NCBI GenBank assembly: GCA_023392635.1
Contig: JAEVYS010000053.1
Coordinates: 1 to 37,652, forward strand
Direction: 5' to 3'
Length of the DNA stretch: 37,652 nucleotides
Origin: Actinomycetes bacterium
Lineage (GTDB): Bacteria > Actinomycetota > Actinomycetes > Propionibacteriales > Propionibacteriaceae
Part shown: in pieces, positions 25,088-32,927 of the stretch
Numbering within the stretch: the stretch's first letter is position 1
Layout: each line of letters begins with the position of its first letter
Translations under genes and position numbers: made by a program
Notes under the pieces: generated by a model
The model's input: only the letters and a program-made list of their open reading frames with translations
What the model was told of the DNA's origin: nothing
Database searches by the model: none

Positions 25088-25294
25088 CGGACGCTGCGGA
25101 CGGCGAACTCACCAGTCCCGATCGGTGGACACCCGATCTCCGGGAGTGACGCGTGACGCCGAGCCCCAGGGGGCACCGTCTGGCCTTGTCGCAGCGGCGG
25201 AACGCCCCTTCGTCGGGGCGGCTGGTCGACGGCGCAGCGGGTGCGTAATTCAACGACGGTGACCGTCCCGCGGGGACGGGCGAACGGCACCCGG

Positions 25295-25310
25295 ATCATC
25301 CGTACGGACG
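25295..25310. promoter_or_regulatory. Palindrome upstream of the LolA-like/ABC operon
   Basis: TCATCCGTACGGACGA contains the perfect 10-bp palindrome TCCGTACGGA, with arms extended by TC/GA after one mismatch. It lies 36 bp upstream of the ATG at 25347, a likely operator position; no cognate regulator gene is adjacent. Confidence 0.4.
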
Positions 25311-25346
25311 ATGAACACAGTTGCCGATCGGAGGCATGATGGGAGC

Positions 25347-26420
25347 ATGACCCCAACGCGTGGCGCAGCCCGGCGAAGGACCCTCTGGACGGTGGCCGCG
25401 GTGGCTCTGGCCGCGGCCGGGATCACCGGCTTCCTGGCGCGAGGGGCGGCTGCCGACCCCGTCCTGCCGCCGCTGACCCCGGCGGAGCTGCTGGCCAAGG
25501 TGGCGGCGGCGGATGTCGCCGGGATGTCGGCGACGTTCGAACAACGCAGTGACCTCGGCCTGCCCAGCCTGCCCACGGCCTCGCTGCCGAACGGTGACGA
25601 TGTGGCTTCGGCGATCGCGATGCTCACCGGCAACCACACCGTGCGCGTATGGGCGTCCGCACCGGACAAGGGCAAGGTCGCCCTCGTCGACGGCTCGACC
25701 GAGACCGCCGCGATCCGCAACGGGAGCGATGTGTGGCTGTGGTCCAGCGAGAAGCAGCAGGCCCGACACGCCACCCTCGCCCCCGGCGAGCATCCCACGC
25801 CCAGCACCACCCCGGTGTCGCCCGCTGACGCCATCACGAGGTTCCTCGACGCGATCGAGCCCACCACCGACGTGACCACCTCCGTCACCGGCTACGTCGC
25901 CGGCCGTGCGGTCTACCAACTGGTGCTCACCCCGAAGGACGACGCCAGCCTGGTCGGCCAGGTGCGGGTCTTCGTGGACGCCCAGGAGTTCGTGCCGCTC
26001 GGCGCCCGGGTGATCGCCGATGACGGCAGCGACGCGATCAGCGTTGCCGCCACCTCGGTCGACTTCGCCCGGCCGTCCCCGGACGTCTTCGCGTTCAGCC
26101 CGCCACCGGGCGTCGACGTCACCGAGGTCACCAAGGGATCCGCGCCCGTCGGCAGCGCCAGGCCCACCGGCGATGAGTCGGGAAAGCCCACGATCCACGG
26201 CACCGGCTGGACGGCCGTGGCCGTGAGTCCCGCCAGCACCGGGAAGCCGGACAAGGCGATGACGACGCTGCTCGAGTCCCTGCCCGAGGTGTCCGGCAGC
26301 TGGGGGCACGGGCGGTTGCTGAGCACCACGCTGGTGACCGCGGTGATCACCGATGACGGCCGCGTCGCCGTCGGTGCTGTGGCCCCCGAGCGCGTCTACG
26401 CCGCCCTCGCCGAGAGGTGA
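25347..26420 (+). CDS. LolA/RseB-like exported protein
   Basis: A 357-residue protein with a basic N-terminus and hydrophobic signal or anchor (about residues 13-35, ending ARGAAADP). The remainder resembles actinobacterial LolA-like/RseB-like proteins: LTPAELLAKVAAADVAGMSATFEQ, VWLWSSEKQQARHATLAPGEHP, VTGYVAGRAVYQLVLTPKDDASLVGQVRVFVDA and FARPSPDVFAFSPPPGVDV (each read in parts). No lipobox Cys is present. Such proteins bind lipids or hydrophobic ligands or act as sigma-factor regulators. It overlaps the ABC ATPase start by four bases (GTGA), implying a joint function. ATG 25347 is preferred; 25311 is an in-frame alternative. Confidence 0.82.
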   Translation: MTPTRGAARRRTLWTVAAVALAAAGITGFLARGAAADPVLPPLTPAELLAKVAAADVAGMSATFEQRSDLGLPSLPTASLPNGDDVASAIAMLTGNHTVRVWASAPDKGKVALVDGSTETAAIRNGSDVWLWSSEKQQARHATLAPGEHPTPSTTPVSPADAITRFLDAIEPTTDVTTSVTGYVAGRAVYQLVLTPKDDASLVGQVRVFVDAQEFVPLGARVIADDGSDAISVAATSVDFARPSPDVFAFSPPPGVDVTEVTKGSAPVGSARPTGDESGKPTIHGTGWTAVAVSPASTGKPDKAMTTLLESLPEVSGSWGHGRLLSTTLVTAVITDDGRVAVGAVAPERVYAALAER

Positions 26421-27355
26421 GCCCCGACACACCGGCCATCTCCTCGCGCGGGCTGCACAAGCGGTTCGGCCGCCAGGACGTGGTGGTCGACCTGGACCTG
26501 GACGTGCCCCGCGGTTCCTGCTACGGGTTCATCGGGCCCAACGGGTCGGGCAAGACCACGACGATCCGGATGCTGCTCGGACTGGTCCGGCCCGACGGCG
26601 GCACGTGCGCCGTGCTCGGCGAGGAGATGCCGGCCGCCGGAGGACGGGTGCTCCCCCGCGTGGGCGCCCTCGTCGAGGGCCCGGCGTTCCACCCGTACCT
26701 CTCCGGGCTGACCAACCTCCTGCGGCTGGACGCGGCCGACGCCACGAGCGACCCGGCCACCGCCCGCTCACGCGCCGGGGCCGCGCTGGAGCGCGTGGGG
26801 CTGATCGCCGCCGCGAACAAGCGCTATCGCGCCTACTCCCTCGGGATGCGCCAGCGTCTCGGGATCGCGGCCGCCCTGCTGCAGCCGCGTGACCTCCTCG
26901 TGCTCGACGAGCCCACCAACGGACTGGACCCGCAGGGAACGCGCGAGGTGCGCCACCTGGTGGCCCAGCTCGCGGCAGAGGGCGCGACGATCTTCGTCTC
27001 CAGCCACCTGCTGTCGGAGGTGGAGCAGCTGTGCGACCACGTCGGCGTGATGCGGGAAGGACGGATGGTGGCGCAGGGGCCGCTGGCCGAGTTGCACGGC
27101 CTGCGTACCCGGCGGTTCCGGCTGCAGACCGCGCAGACCGCGGTGGCGTTCCAGGTGCTGGCTGCGCTCGGCGTCGGCGACGCGTCGGAGGGCCCGGACG
27201 GGATCGTCGGGAGCATGGGCGAGCTGGAGCCTGAACGGATCGTGCGCGCGCTGGTGGAGGGCGGCGTCGCCGTCCGTTCGTTCGGGCCGCTGGCCGCCAG
27301 CCTGGAGGACGCCTTCGTCGAGCTGACCGGGGAGGGTTTCGATGTCAGCGGCTGA
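26417..27355 (+). CDS. ABC-2 type exporter ATPase
   Basis: A 312-residue single ABC domain with a C-terminal extension, of the BcrA/CcmA drug-exporter type. Walker A is GPNGSGKTTTIRMLLG (near residue 41), the signature YSLGMRQRLGIA replaces LSGGQ as is normal in this group, Walker B is LLVLDEPTNGLDPQGT, and the switch His is in FVSSHLLSEVEQL. The start is GTG 26417, coupled to the LolA-like gene. It partners the permease downstream (14-bp overlap). Cargo unknown; the adjacent lipid-binding-like protein hints at a lipid or hydrophobic substrate. Confidence 0.92.
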   Translation: MSPDTPAISSRGLHKRFGRQDVVVDLDLDVPRGSCYGFIGPNGSGKTTTIRMLLGLVRPDGGTCAVLGEEMPAAGGRVLPRVGALVEGPAFHPYLSGLTNLLRLDAADATSDPATARSRAGAALERVGLIAAANKRYRAYSLGMRQRLGIAAALLQPRDLLVLDEPTNGLDPQGTREVRHLVAQLAAEGATIFVSSHLLSEVEQLCDHVGVMREGRMVAQGPLAELHGLRTRRFRLQTAQTAVAFQVLAALGVGDASEGPDGIVGSMGELEPERIVRALVEGGVAVRSFGPLAASLEDAFVELTGEGFDVSG

Positions 27356-28205
27356 GGGCACCGCCACCCTGCGGCGCGGGCGACGCGGCAGCTTCGGGCG
27401 ACTGTTCGTCTCCGAGCTGATGCTCGTGTTCGGCCGGCGGCGCAACCAGGTCGGACTGGTGGTGCTGATCGGCCTGGTCACCATGCTGGGGGTGGCGCTG
27501 AAGCTGTCCCAGTTGCGGCACCCCAACGCGCGCGGCGGCGACATCGTCTCGGCGGTCGCCGGCAACGGGATCTACCTCGGCTTTGCCGGGCTGACGATCG
27601 AGATCGCCCTGTTCCTGCCGCTGGCGGTGTCGGTCCTGGCCGGGGACGCTGTCGCGGGCGAGGCGAACCTGGGCACGCTGCGGTACCTGCTGACGTCACC
27701 GGTGAGTCGCCTCCGGCTGCTTGCGGTGAAGGCGTGCGCGCTGGGCGTCGGGTCGTTGACCGGAGCGTTCATCGTGGCGCTCGGTGGTGTGCTCGCCGGC
27801 ACGGCGCTGTTCGGTGCCGGTCCGCTCGTGACGCTCTCGGGCACCCGGATCAGCGTCGGCGACGGCCTGGTCCGCCTGCTGCTCGCGCTGCTGTACGTCG
27901 CGGCCGGCCTGGCTGCGCTGGGCATGATCGGGCTGTTCGTCTCGACGCTGACCGAGCAGCCGATCGCCGCAACGGTCGCCACCGCCATGGTGAGCACCCT
28001 GCTGTGGATCCTGGACGCGGTGCCGCAGCTCGACTGGCTCCACCCGTGGCTGCTCGTGGACCGCTGGAGCGCTTTCGTCGACCTGCTGCGCGACCCGGTC
28101 TTCCCCGACCGGATGGTCAGCGGTCTGTGGGTGGACCTGGCCTACGGCGTGGTGTTCTTCGGCGCCGCCTGGCTGAGGTTCCGCAACAAGAACATCACCA
28201 GTTGA
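27342..28205 (+). CDS. ABC-2 type exporter permease
   Basis: A 287-residue membrane protein of the ABC-2 family with six hydrophobic stretches, including LVVLIGLVTMLGVALKL, GLTIEIALFLPLAVSVLAG and AALGMIGLFVSTLTEQP. The early segment SVLAGDAVAGEANLGTLRYLLTSPVSR is the characteristic cytosolic coupling region of these exporters (read in parts). ATG 27342 overlaps the ATPase end by 14 bp. It ends 19 bp before the 3' end of the convergent tRNA gene. Confidence 0.9.
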   Translation: MSAAEGTATLRRGRRGSFGRLFVSELMLVFGRRRNQVGLVVLIGLVTMLGVALKLSQLRHPNARGGDIVSAVAGNGIYLGFAGLTIEIALFLPLAVSVLAGDAVAGEANLGTLRYLLTSPVSRLRLLAVKACALGVGSLTGAFIVALGGVLAGTALFGAGPLVTLSGTRISVGDGLVRLLLALLYVAAGLAALGMIGLFVSTLTEQPIAATVATAMVSTLLWILDAVPQLDWLHPWLLVDRWSAFVDLLRDPVFPDRMVSGLWVDLAYGVVFFGAAWLRFRNKNITS

Positions 28206-28224
28206 GGCGAGTCCGCTGCCTTCG

Positions 28225-28300
28225 TGGAGCCGCCTTGGGGAATCGAACCCCAGACCTACGCTTTACGAGAGCGTCGCTCTACCGACTGAGCTAAGGCGGC
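28225..28300 (-). tRNA. tRNA-Thr (anticodon CGT)
   Basis: A complete cloverleaf on the minus strand: acceptor GCCGCCT/AGGCGGC, D arm GCTC/GAGC, anticodon stem ACGCT/AGCGT with loop CTCGTAA (anticodon CGT, reading ACG), T arm TGGGG/CCCCA with TTCGATT. The discriminator is T at 28228, and CCA is encoded at 28227-28225. Faces the end of the ABC permease gene. Confidence 0.96.
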
Positions 28301-28382
28301 CCGCCGGTCTCCCGGCCGAGGCACAACTATAGGGGGTCCACCCCGCCTGCACCGATTCCGCCGGCGTGACACGGGCGGTCGG

Positions 28383-29150
28383 CTAGTTCCGGAAGCCCCC
28401 ATCGCTGAACAGCAGCTGGCCGTTGATCCAGCCGCCCGCCTCCGACAGCAGGAAGCGCACGAGGTTGGCGGTGTCCTCCGGGGTCCCCAGGCGCCCCGCC
28501 GGGGTCTGGCCGATCGCCCACGAGCGGATCTGGTCGTCCATCCAGCCGGTGTCGATGGGACCGGGATTGATCACGTTCGCCCGCAGCCCGCGATGCCCCA
28601 GCTCGGTCGCGGCGGCGAGCACCGTCCGGTCGAGCGCGCCCTTGCTCGCGCCGTAGGGCAGGTTGTGGGCGGTGTGGTCGCTGGTGAGTGCGACCACGCG
28701 CCCGGTCACCTCGGTGGTGGCCACCTCCGGCAGCGTCTCCGCGAACGCCTTCACCAGCAACCAGGTCGCCCGGGCGTTCACCGCGAAATGGCGGTCCCAG
28801 CTCTCGACGGTGGTGTCCAGGATGGCGCTGTCCACGGATTCCGCGTGCGACATCACGAGCGCCCGCAGGTCGCCCACGGCCACAGCCGCGGCGATCAGGG
28901 CTGCGGGACCTTCGGGGTCCGCGAGATCGACCGGCACCAGCTCGACCCGGCGTCCCAGCGCACGGCAGTCGTCGGCGATCGCCCGCGGGTCGTCCGGTCC
29001 CTGCTCCAGTCCGAGCCGCCGGTCGTAGGGTGCCCAGTGGCTGAGGACGAGGTCCCAGCCGTCGGACGCCAGGCCGACGGCGATCCCGGCGCCGATGGAG
29101 CGTCGGCGACCGACGCCCGTGATCACGGCGGTGCCGCGGTGGCTGCTCAC
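28383..29150 (-). CDS. SDR-family oxidoreductase
   Basis: A 255-residue Rossmann short-chain dehydrogenase/reductase. The cofactor loop is TGVGRRRSIGAGIA, a widened version of TGxxxGIG. The catalytic Tyr/Lys is in YGASKGALDR, and the Ser is in LTSDH only nine residues before the Tyr instead of the usual 13. NPGPIDTGW and the C-terminal INGQLLFSDGGF are typical. The start is GTG 29150 with AAAGGA upstream. Substrate unknown; 22 bp downstream of the TAP-type hydrolase stop, so possibly co-transcribed. Confidence 0.9.
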   Translation of the reverse strand: MSSHRGTAVITGVGRRRSIGAGIAVGLASDGWDLVLSHWAPYDRRLGLEQGPDDPRAIADDCRALGRRVELVPVDLADPEGPAALIAAAVAVGDLRALVMSHAESVDSAILDTTVESWDRHFAVNARATWLLVKAFAETLPEVATTEVTGRVVALTSDHTAHNLPYGASKGALDRTVLAAATELGHRGLRANVINPGPIDTGWMDDQIRSWAIGQTPAGRLGTPEDTANLVRFLLSEAGGWINGQLLFSDGGFRN

Positions 29151-29172
29151 GACGAAGTCCTTTCGGAGGAGG

Positions 29173-30732
29173 TCAGGTGCACTTCGTGCCGTCCGCCGGC
29201 ACCCTAGCGTCGACCAGGTAGCTCACCACGAGCGCGTCGACGCACGCGGACTTGCCGCCGTAGGTGGCGTGCCCGAAGCCGTCGTACGTCACCAGGACGC
29301 CGGACTCCAGCTGCCGCGCCATGTCGACCGCCTGCTGGTAGGGGGTCGCGCTGTCTCCGGTCGCACCGATCACGACGATGGGCTTCGCGCCGGCGCCGCG
29401 TGGCGTGAGCTTCAGTGAGGGACGCACCGGCCACAGGTCGCAGCCGTACGACGGGCCGAAGTAGCGGCCGAAGATCGGCGCCTTCTGCTGGTTGTCGACC
29501 CACGTCCGGTCCTCGGCGAGGACGCCGGTGTCGTCGGTGCTGTCCAGGCACGAGATGGCGGGGAACGAGAAGAACAGCCCGCCATAGTTCCCGCGGTTGT
29601 CACGGGAGTTCATGTTGTCGGCGGAGTACATCAGACCGCGGCCGTCGCCGCGGATCGCGAGCGCGATCATCTGCTCGAGGGTCTCGAAGGCGTCTGCGCC
29701 GCTGTACAGCATGCCGGCGATGCCGGCGACCGCGAGACTCTGCGTCAGCGTGCGCTGCCCCGCCGGCACGGGGGAGCCGTCCAGCCGGTCCAGGAGGGCG
29801 GTGATCGTCCTCAGTACTCCGTCCTTCGTGGTGCCCAGCGAGCACGAGTTCGCAGCGCACCAGGCCGCGAAGTTGCCCAACGCGAGGTCGAACCCCATCG
29901 CCTGGATGACGTCCTTGTTGTCGGTGATGTCCACGGCCGAGTCGAGCACCATGCGCCCGACGTTGCCCGGGTACAGCTCGGCGTAGTACGCGCCGATCTG
30001 GGTGCCGTAGGAGTAACCCAGGTAGTGCAGTTCGGAGTCGCCCAGCAGCGTGCGGAGCAGGTTCAGGTCGCGGACCGTCTCGATCGTGGAGATGTGTTCG
30101 AGCAGCGCTCCACTGTGCTCCCAGCAGGAGGCGTCGAAGGCGTAGGTGCCCTGGATCAGCGCGACGCGCTCGGCGTCGGTGTCGGGGCTGCCGTCCAGCT
30201 TGGTGAACGCTTCGGCGTCCGCCGAGCCGTAGCACTGCACCGCGGTGGAGCCCCCCACGCCGCGGGGGTCCCAGCCGACGACGTCGTACTGCTCCAGCCC
30301 CTTGGTCGCGAAGCGGGTGACCAGGTCGGTGCCGGAGCCACCGGGCCCGCCCGGGTTGATGAAGAGCGTGCCCAGCTTCGGGCTCTTCGAGGCGGGCAGG
30401 CGTCGCAGGGCCAGGGTCACCGCTCGCGACGAGGGATCGGCGTAGTCGAGCGGCGCGAGCACGGACGCGCAGACGGTTCGTTCCTTGCAGTCGGTCCAGG
30501 TGAGCTTCTGCGCGAGGTAGGAGGTCAGGTCGTCGCCCGGCAGCCCGTCCACCAGTCCCGGTACGGCGGGATCCACCGCGGGCAGGGTGGGCCGGTCGAC
30601 GGCGGGGCCGGGCACCGCGGACAGCCGGATCGCATCGCCTGCCGGTGAGGGCGTCGGCGCCGGCACCTGGCAGCCGGCGAGCAGCGTCCCCAGGGCCAGC
30701 AGGCCGGCCAGGCTGCGGACGGGACGGTGCAC
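29173..30732 (-). CDS. TAP-type alpha/beta-hydrolase lipoprotein (tripeptidyl aminopeptidase-like)
   Basis: A 519-residue exported hydrolase. The signal peptide ends in LLAGC (lipidated Cys21), followed by a Pro-rich linker. The alpha/beta-hydrolase fold has the oxyanion segment INPGGPGGSG, WDPRGVGGS, the nucleophile Ser in GYSYGT, Asp in GATGDSATPYQ and His in GFGHATYGG; the C-terminal TAP-like domain ends with conserved cysteines. This is the Streptomyces SlpD/SlpE/TAP family, which hydrolyses short peptides or esters outside the cell. The start is GTG 30732; TAGTCT lies six bases before it, a leaderless layout. Confidence 0.9.
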   Translation of the reverse strand: MHRPVRSLAGLLALGTLLAGCQVPAPTPSPAGDAIRLSAVPGPAVDRPTLPAVDPAVPGLVDGLPGDDLTSYLAQKLTWTDCKERTVCASVLAPLDYADPSSRAVTLALRRLPASKSPKLGTLFINPGGPGGSGTDLVTRFATKGLEQYDVVGWDPRGVGGSTAVQCYGSADAEAFTKLDGSPDTDAERVALIQGTYAFDASCWEHSGALLEHISTIETVRDLNLLRTLLGDSELHYLGYSYGTQIGAYYAELYPGNVGRMVLDSAVDITDNKDVIQAMGFDLALGNFAAWCAANSCSLGTTKDGVLRTITALLDRLDGSPVPAGQRTLTQSLAVAGIAGMLYSGADAFETLEQMIALAIRGDGRGLMYSADNMNSRDNRGNYGGLFFSFPAISCLDSTDDTGVLAEDRTWVDNQQKAPIFGRYFGPSYGCDLWPVRPSLKLTPRGAGAKPIVVIGATGDSATPYQQAVDMARQLESGVLVTYDGFGHATYGGKSACVDALVVSYLVDARVPADGTKCT

Positions 30733-30738
30733 GGGTTC

Positions 30739-30744
30739 AGACTA
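30739..30744 (-). promoter_or_regulatory. -10 box of a probable leaderless promoter before the hydrolase
   Basis: TAGTCT (30744-30739 on the minus strand) is followed by six bases and then the GTG start. No Shine-Dalgarno sequence is present, and no good -35 box was seen. Confidence 0.4.
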
Positions 30745-30794
30745 GCCGGGCGCTCCATCCAGGGGCCGGCCGCGAACCCCGAGGCCGCTCGGGC

Positions 30795-31613
30795 TCAGGC
30801 GCCGCTCGGGACGGGACGCGCAGGGCACACCTGGCCGAGGGGGCAGGTGACGCGTTCGTTGTCGACCTGCACGACCACGGCGTCGAGCGGCACGCTGTGC
30901 CCCACCACGACGCCGGGCCCCTGCTCGGTGACGACCGGGGTGCCGGCGGCGGGTGCGCGCTTGCGGAAGTCGACGTAGAGGGGGTTCTCATACGTCAGGC
31001 AGCACATCAGGCGTCCGCAGGATCCGGCCAGCTGGGACGGGTTGTTCGGCAGCGCCTGGTCACGGGCGAGGCGGCCGGGCACCGGCTCCCGGAGCGGACC
31101 GATCAGCGCGCAGCAGCACTCGCGTCCACACGGACCGAGGCCCCCGATGATCGCCGCCGCGTCGCGGGGGCCGATCTGGCGGAGGTCGATCCGCGCCTGC
31201 AGGGCGCGGGCGAGGTCGATGAGGAGGGTGCGGAAGTCGACCCGACCCGGCGCCTCGAAGTACACCACCGCCTGCTGGTCGAACTCCTCGCTCTGGTCGA
31301 CGAAGTCCACTCCGACCACGCGCATCGGCAGGTCGTGCCGGGCGATCAGCCGCCGGGACACCGCGACGATCTCGGCACGCCGTCGCCGGTTGCTCGTGTC
31401 CCGCCGCAACTCTGGCTGGCGGGCCGGGCCCAGGCAGGGCTGGAGCTCGCCGGCCCACTCGGTCTGTACCGGGCCCCAGACGCAGGTCGCGACTTCGACA
31501 CCGTCGCCCGTGGGCACGAGCACGGAGTCGCCGTAGGCGTACTCGGCCTCGCCCGGGTCGACGTAGTACAGCCGGCCCAGGGGTTCGAAGGCAACCGCCA
31601 TCACCCGAGGCAT
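30795..31613 (-). CDS. PSP1-domain protein (RicT/YaaT-like)
   Basis: A 272-residue cytosolic protein. The PSP1 core includes VVYFEAPGRVDFRTLLIDLA and ARIDLRQIGPRDAAAIIGGLGPCGRECCC (read in parts). Seven clustered cysteines (162, 166-168, 199, 204, 205) resemble the iron-sulfur ligands of RicT. In Bacillus the homologue lies beside holB and tmk and forms the Y-complex that affects RNA processing; here it is also on the holB-tmk strand, separated by the DoxX gene. No other Y-complex genes are visible. ATG 31613 is six bases after TACAGT, a leaderless layout, so the longer in-frame extension is rejected. Confidence 0.88.
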   Translation of the reverse strand: MPRVMAVAFEPLGRLYYVDPGEAEYAYGDSVLVPTGDGVEVATCVWGPVQTEWAGELQPCLGPARQPELRRDTSNRRRRAEIVAVSRRLIARHDLPMRVVGVDFVDQSEEFDQQAVVYFEAPGRVDFRTLLIDLARALQARIDLRQIGPRDAAAIIGGLGPCGRECCCALIGPLREPVPGRLARDQALPNNPSQLAGSCGRLMCCLTYENPLYVDFRKRAPAAGTPVVTEQGPGVVVGHSVPLDAVVVQVDNERVTCPLGQVCPARPVPSGA

Positions 31614-31619
31614 GTTCGA

Positions 31620-31625
31620 ACTGTA
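31620..31625 (-). promoter_or_regulatory. -10 box of a probable leaderless promoter before the PSP1 gene
   Basis: TACAGT (31625-31620 on the minus strand) is followed by TCGAAC and then ATG. There is no Shine-Dalgarno sequence. Confidence 0.4.
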
Positions 31626-31668
31626 TGGGACGGGTCCCCGGCTCGTGACCCGCACCCGAAAACGGCTG

Positions 31669-32823
31669 CTATTCGGACGCGTTCGCGCGTTCGCGCTTGT
31701 CGCGCTCACGACCGGCCCGGAAGCTCCGGTCGAGGCTCCAACCGCCGCCACCGATCAACAGCAGGAGCAGGCCCACGGCCGCGAGCAGCAGTTCGTACTC
31801 GCCGAGGAAGCCGGGCTGGCCGGCGACGAACGGGCTCCAGTTCGGGCTCCAGTAGACGAACACGAGCGCTCCGGCAGCGATCAGGGCGATGCCGAGGCCG
31901 GCGAACCGGGTGAGCAGGCCCAGCAGGAGTGACAGCGCGATCAGTTCGGCGGCGACCCCGGTGACGATCGCCATGATCTCCGGCTGCGGGATGACCGTCT
32001 TCGCGAACTGCGCCTGGGCCGCGGGGATGTCGGTGAGGATGTTCAGGCCCCGGACGGCGAAGATGCCGGCCAGCACGATGCGCAGCAGGAACAGTCCCAG
32101 CGCTCCCCAGAACTTGTCGTTGGTGCGCTTGTGCACGATCACCGGAGCCGGAGTTGCGAGCGGCACCGGCGCCGGAGCGGCCAGGGCTGCCGCCCGGGCG
32201 TCACGCCGGGCGGCCCGCTCGGCGGCCAGCTTCTGTTCCTCGTCCGAGAGCTGCTCCATGCGAGTCGGCTCGGGGCTGGGGCTGGAGGACGGGCTGGCGG
32301 GGCGGAAGATGCCGTCCGCAGGACCGCCGGGCTGCCGCGCACGCTCATCCTCGAGCTGCAGGCGCTGGGTCGCCGAGTCAGTGACGTCGGGCTGTGCGGC
32401 CACGACCGTCGGCTCGTGCTCCACCACCGCCGTCGGCTCCTCGACCGAAGGCTCGGGCTCGTGCTCCACCACCGCCGTCGGCTCATGCTCGACCACAACC
32501 GTCGGCTGCTCGACCACCGCCGTCGGCTCCTCGACCGCAGGCTCGCGCTCGTTCTCCACCACCGCCGTCGGCTCGTGCTCCACCACCGCCGTCGGCTCCC
32601 CGACCGCAGGCTCGGGCTCGTTCTCCACCATCGCCGTCGGCTCGTCGTCGACCGGCGGTGCCGGTTCCTCCTCGACGGTCCCGACGCGCTCGGCAGCCGG
32701 CTCCGCAGCAGCCTCGGTGTTCACCGGACGCCAGGCGCCCGTGTCGGGCGCGGGGGTCTCCGGACGTTCGGGGCGGTCGACCTCGAGCTCGTCGACGTTC
32801 TCGGGTTCGCGCGGCTCGGTCAC
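31669..32823 (-). CDS. DoxX-family membrane protein with N-terminal acidic repeats
   Basis: A 384-residue protein. The first 235 residues are acidic and Pro/Glu/Val-rich, including imperfect repeats at 61-143 built on EPTAVVEH. A charged helix-prone stretch (about 187-212) follows, then four hydrophobic segments (about 240-360) of the DoxX fold, with LRIVLAGIFAVRGLNIL and the GLLTRFAGLGIALIAAGAL region. DoxX proteins have been linked to redox and thiol homeostasis in mycobacteria. The start is GTG 32823, eight bases after GGAGAGG; a GTG at 32844 lies upstream of that ribosome site and is rejected. Lies between holB and the PSP1 gene. Confidence 0.85.
   Translation of the reverse strand: MTEPREPENVDELEVDRPERPETPAPDTGAWRPVNTEAAAEPAAERVGTVEEEPAPPVDDEPTAMVENEPEPAVGEPTAVVEHEPTAVVENEREPAVEEPTAVVEQPTVVVEHEPTAVVEHEPEPSVEEPTAVVEHEPTVVAAQPDVTDSATQRLQLEDERARQPGGPADGIFRPASPSSSPSPEPTRMEQLSDEEQKLAAERAARRDARAAALAAPAPVPLATPAPVIVHKRTNDKFWGALGLFLLRIVLAGIFAVRGLNILTDIPAAQAQFAKTVIPQPEIMAIVTGVAAELIALSLLLGLLTRFAGLGIALIAAGALVFVYWSPNWSPFVAGQPGFLGEYELLLAAVGLLLLLIGGGGWSLDRSFRAGRERDKRERANASE
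32395..32643 (-). repeat. Tandem degenerate repeats encoding EPTAVVEH-type units
   Basis: Within the DoxX gene, units of about 24 and 45 bp (8 and 15 residues) alternate: EPTAMVENEPEPAVG, EPTAVVEH, EPTAVVENEREPAVE, EPTAVVEQ, PTVVVEH, EPTAVVEHEPEPSVE, EPTAVVEH, EPTVVAAQ. The nearly identical codons suggest recent expansion and likely strain-to-strain length variation. Confidence 0.75.
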
Positions 32824-32927
32824 GGGGAAGTCCTCTCCTTGCACACTCGGTCAGCGTCCATGCTGGCACCCGGGAAAGGGTTACCCACTGACCGACACGG
32901 CGAGCCGGGCAAGCCGCCGAGCGAGGC

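Larger units (their letters stand above)
25072..25346. other. Intergenic region between divergent units
   Basis: Apart from the leader promoter at its left end and the palindrome at 25295-25310, only two small inverted repeats were seen: GCCCC/GGGGC (25204-25219) and CCGTCCC/GGGACGG (25263-25279). No convincing coding region was found on either strand. Confidence 0.5.

Noticed and set aside
25336..25350. Tiny ORFs (MMGA or MGA) overlapping the LolA-like gene start
   Set aside because: Only three or four codons; GGAGG is too close to the first ATG, and nothing else supports translation, although coupling cannot be excluded.
32395..32643. CRISPR-like or minisatellite array
   Set aside because: The repeats are in frame, encode EPTAVVEH-type units and lack unique spacers; they are coding repeats of the DoxX gene.
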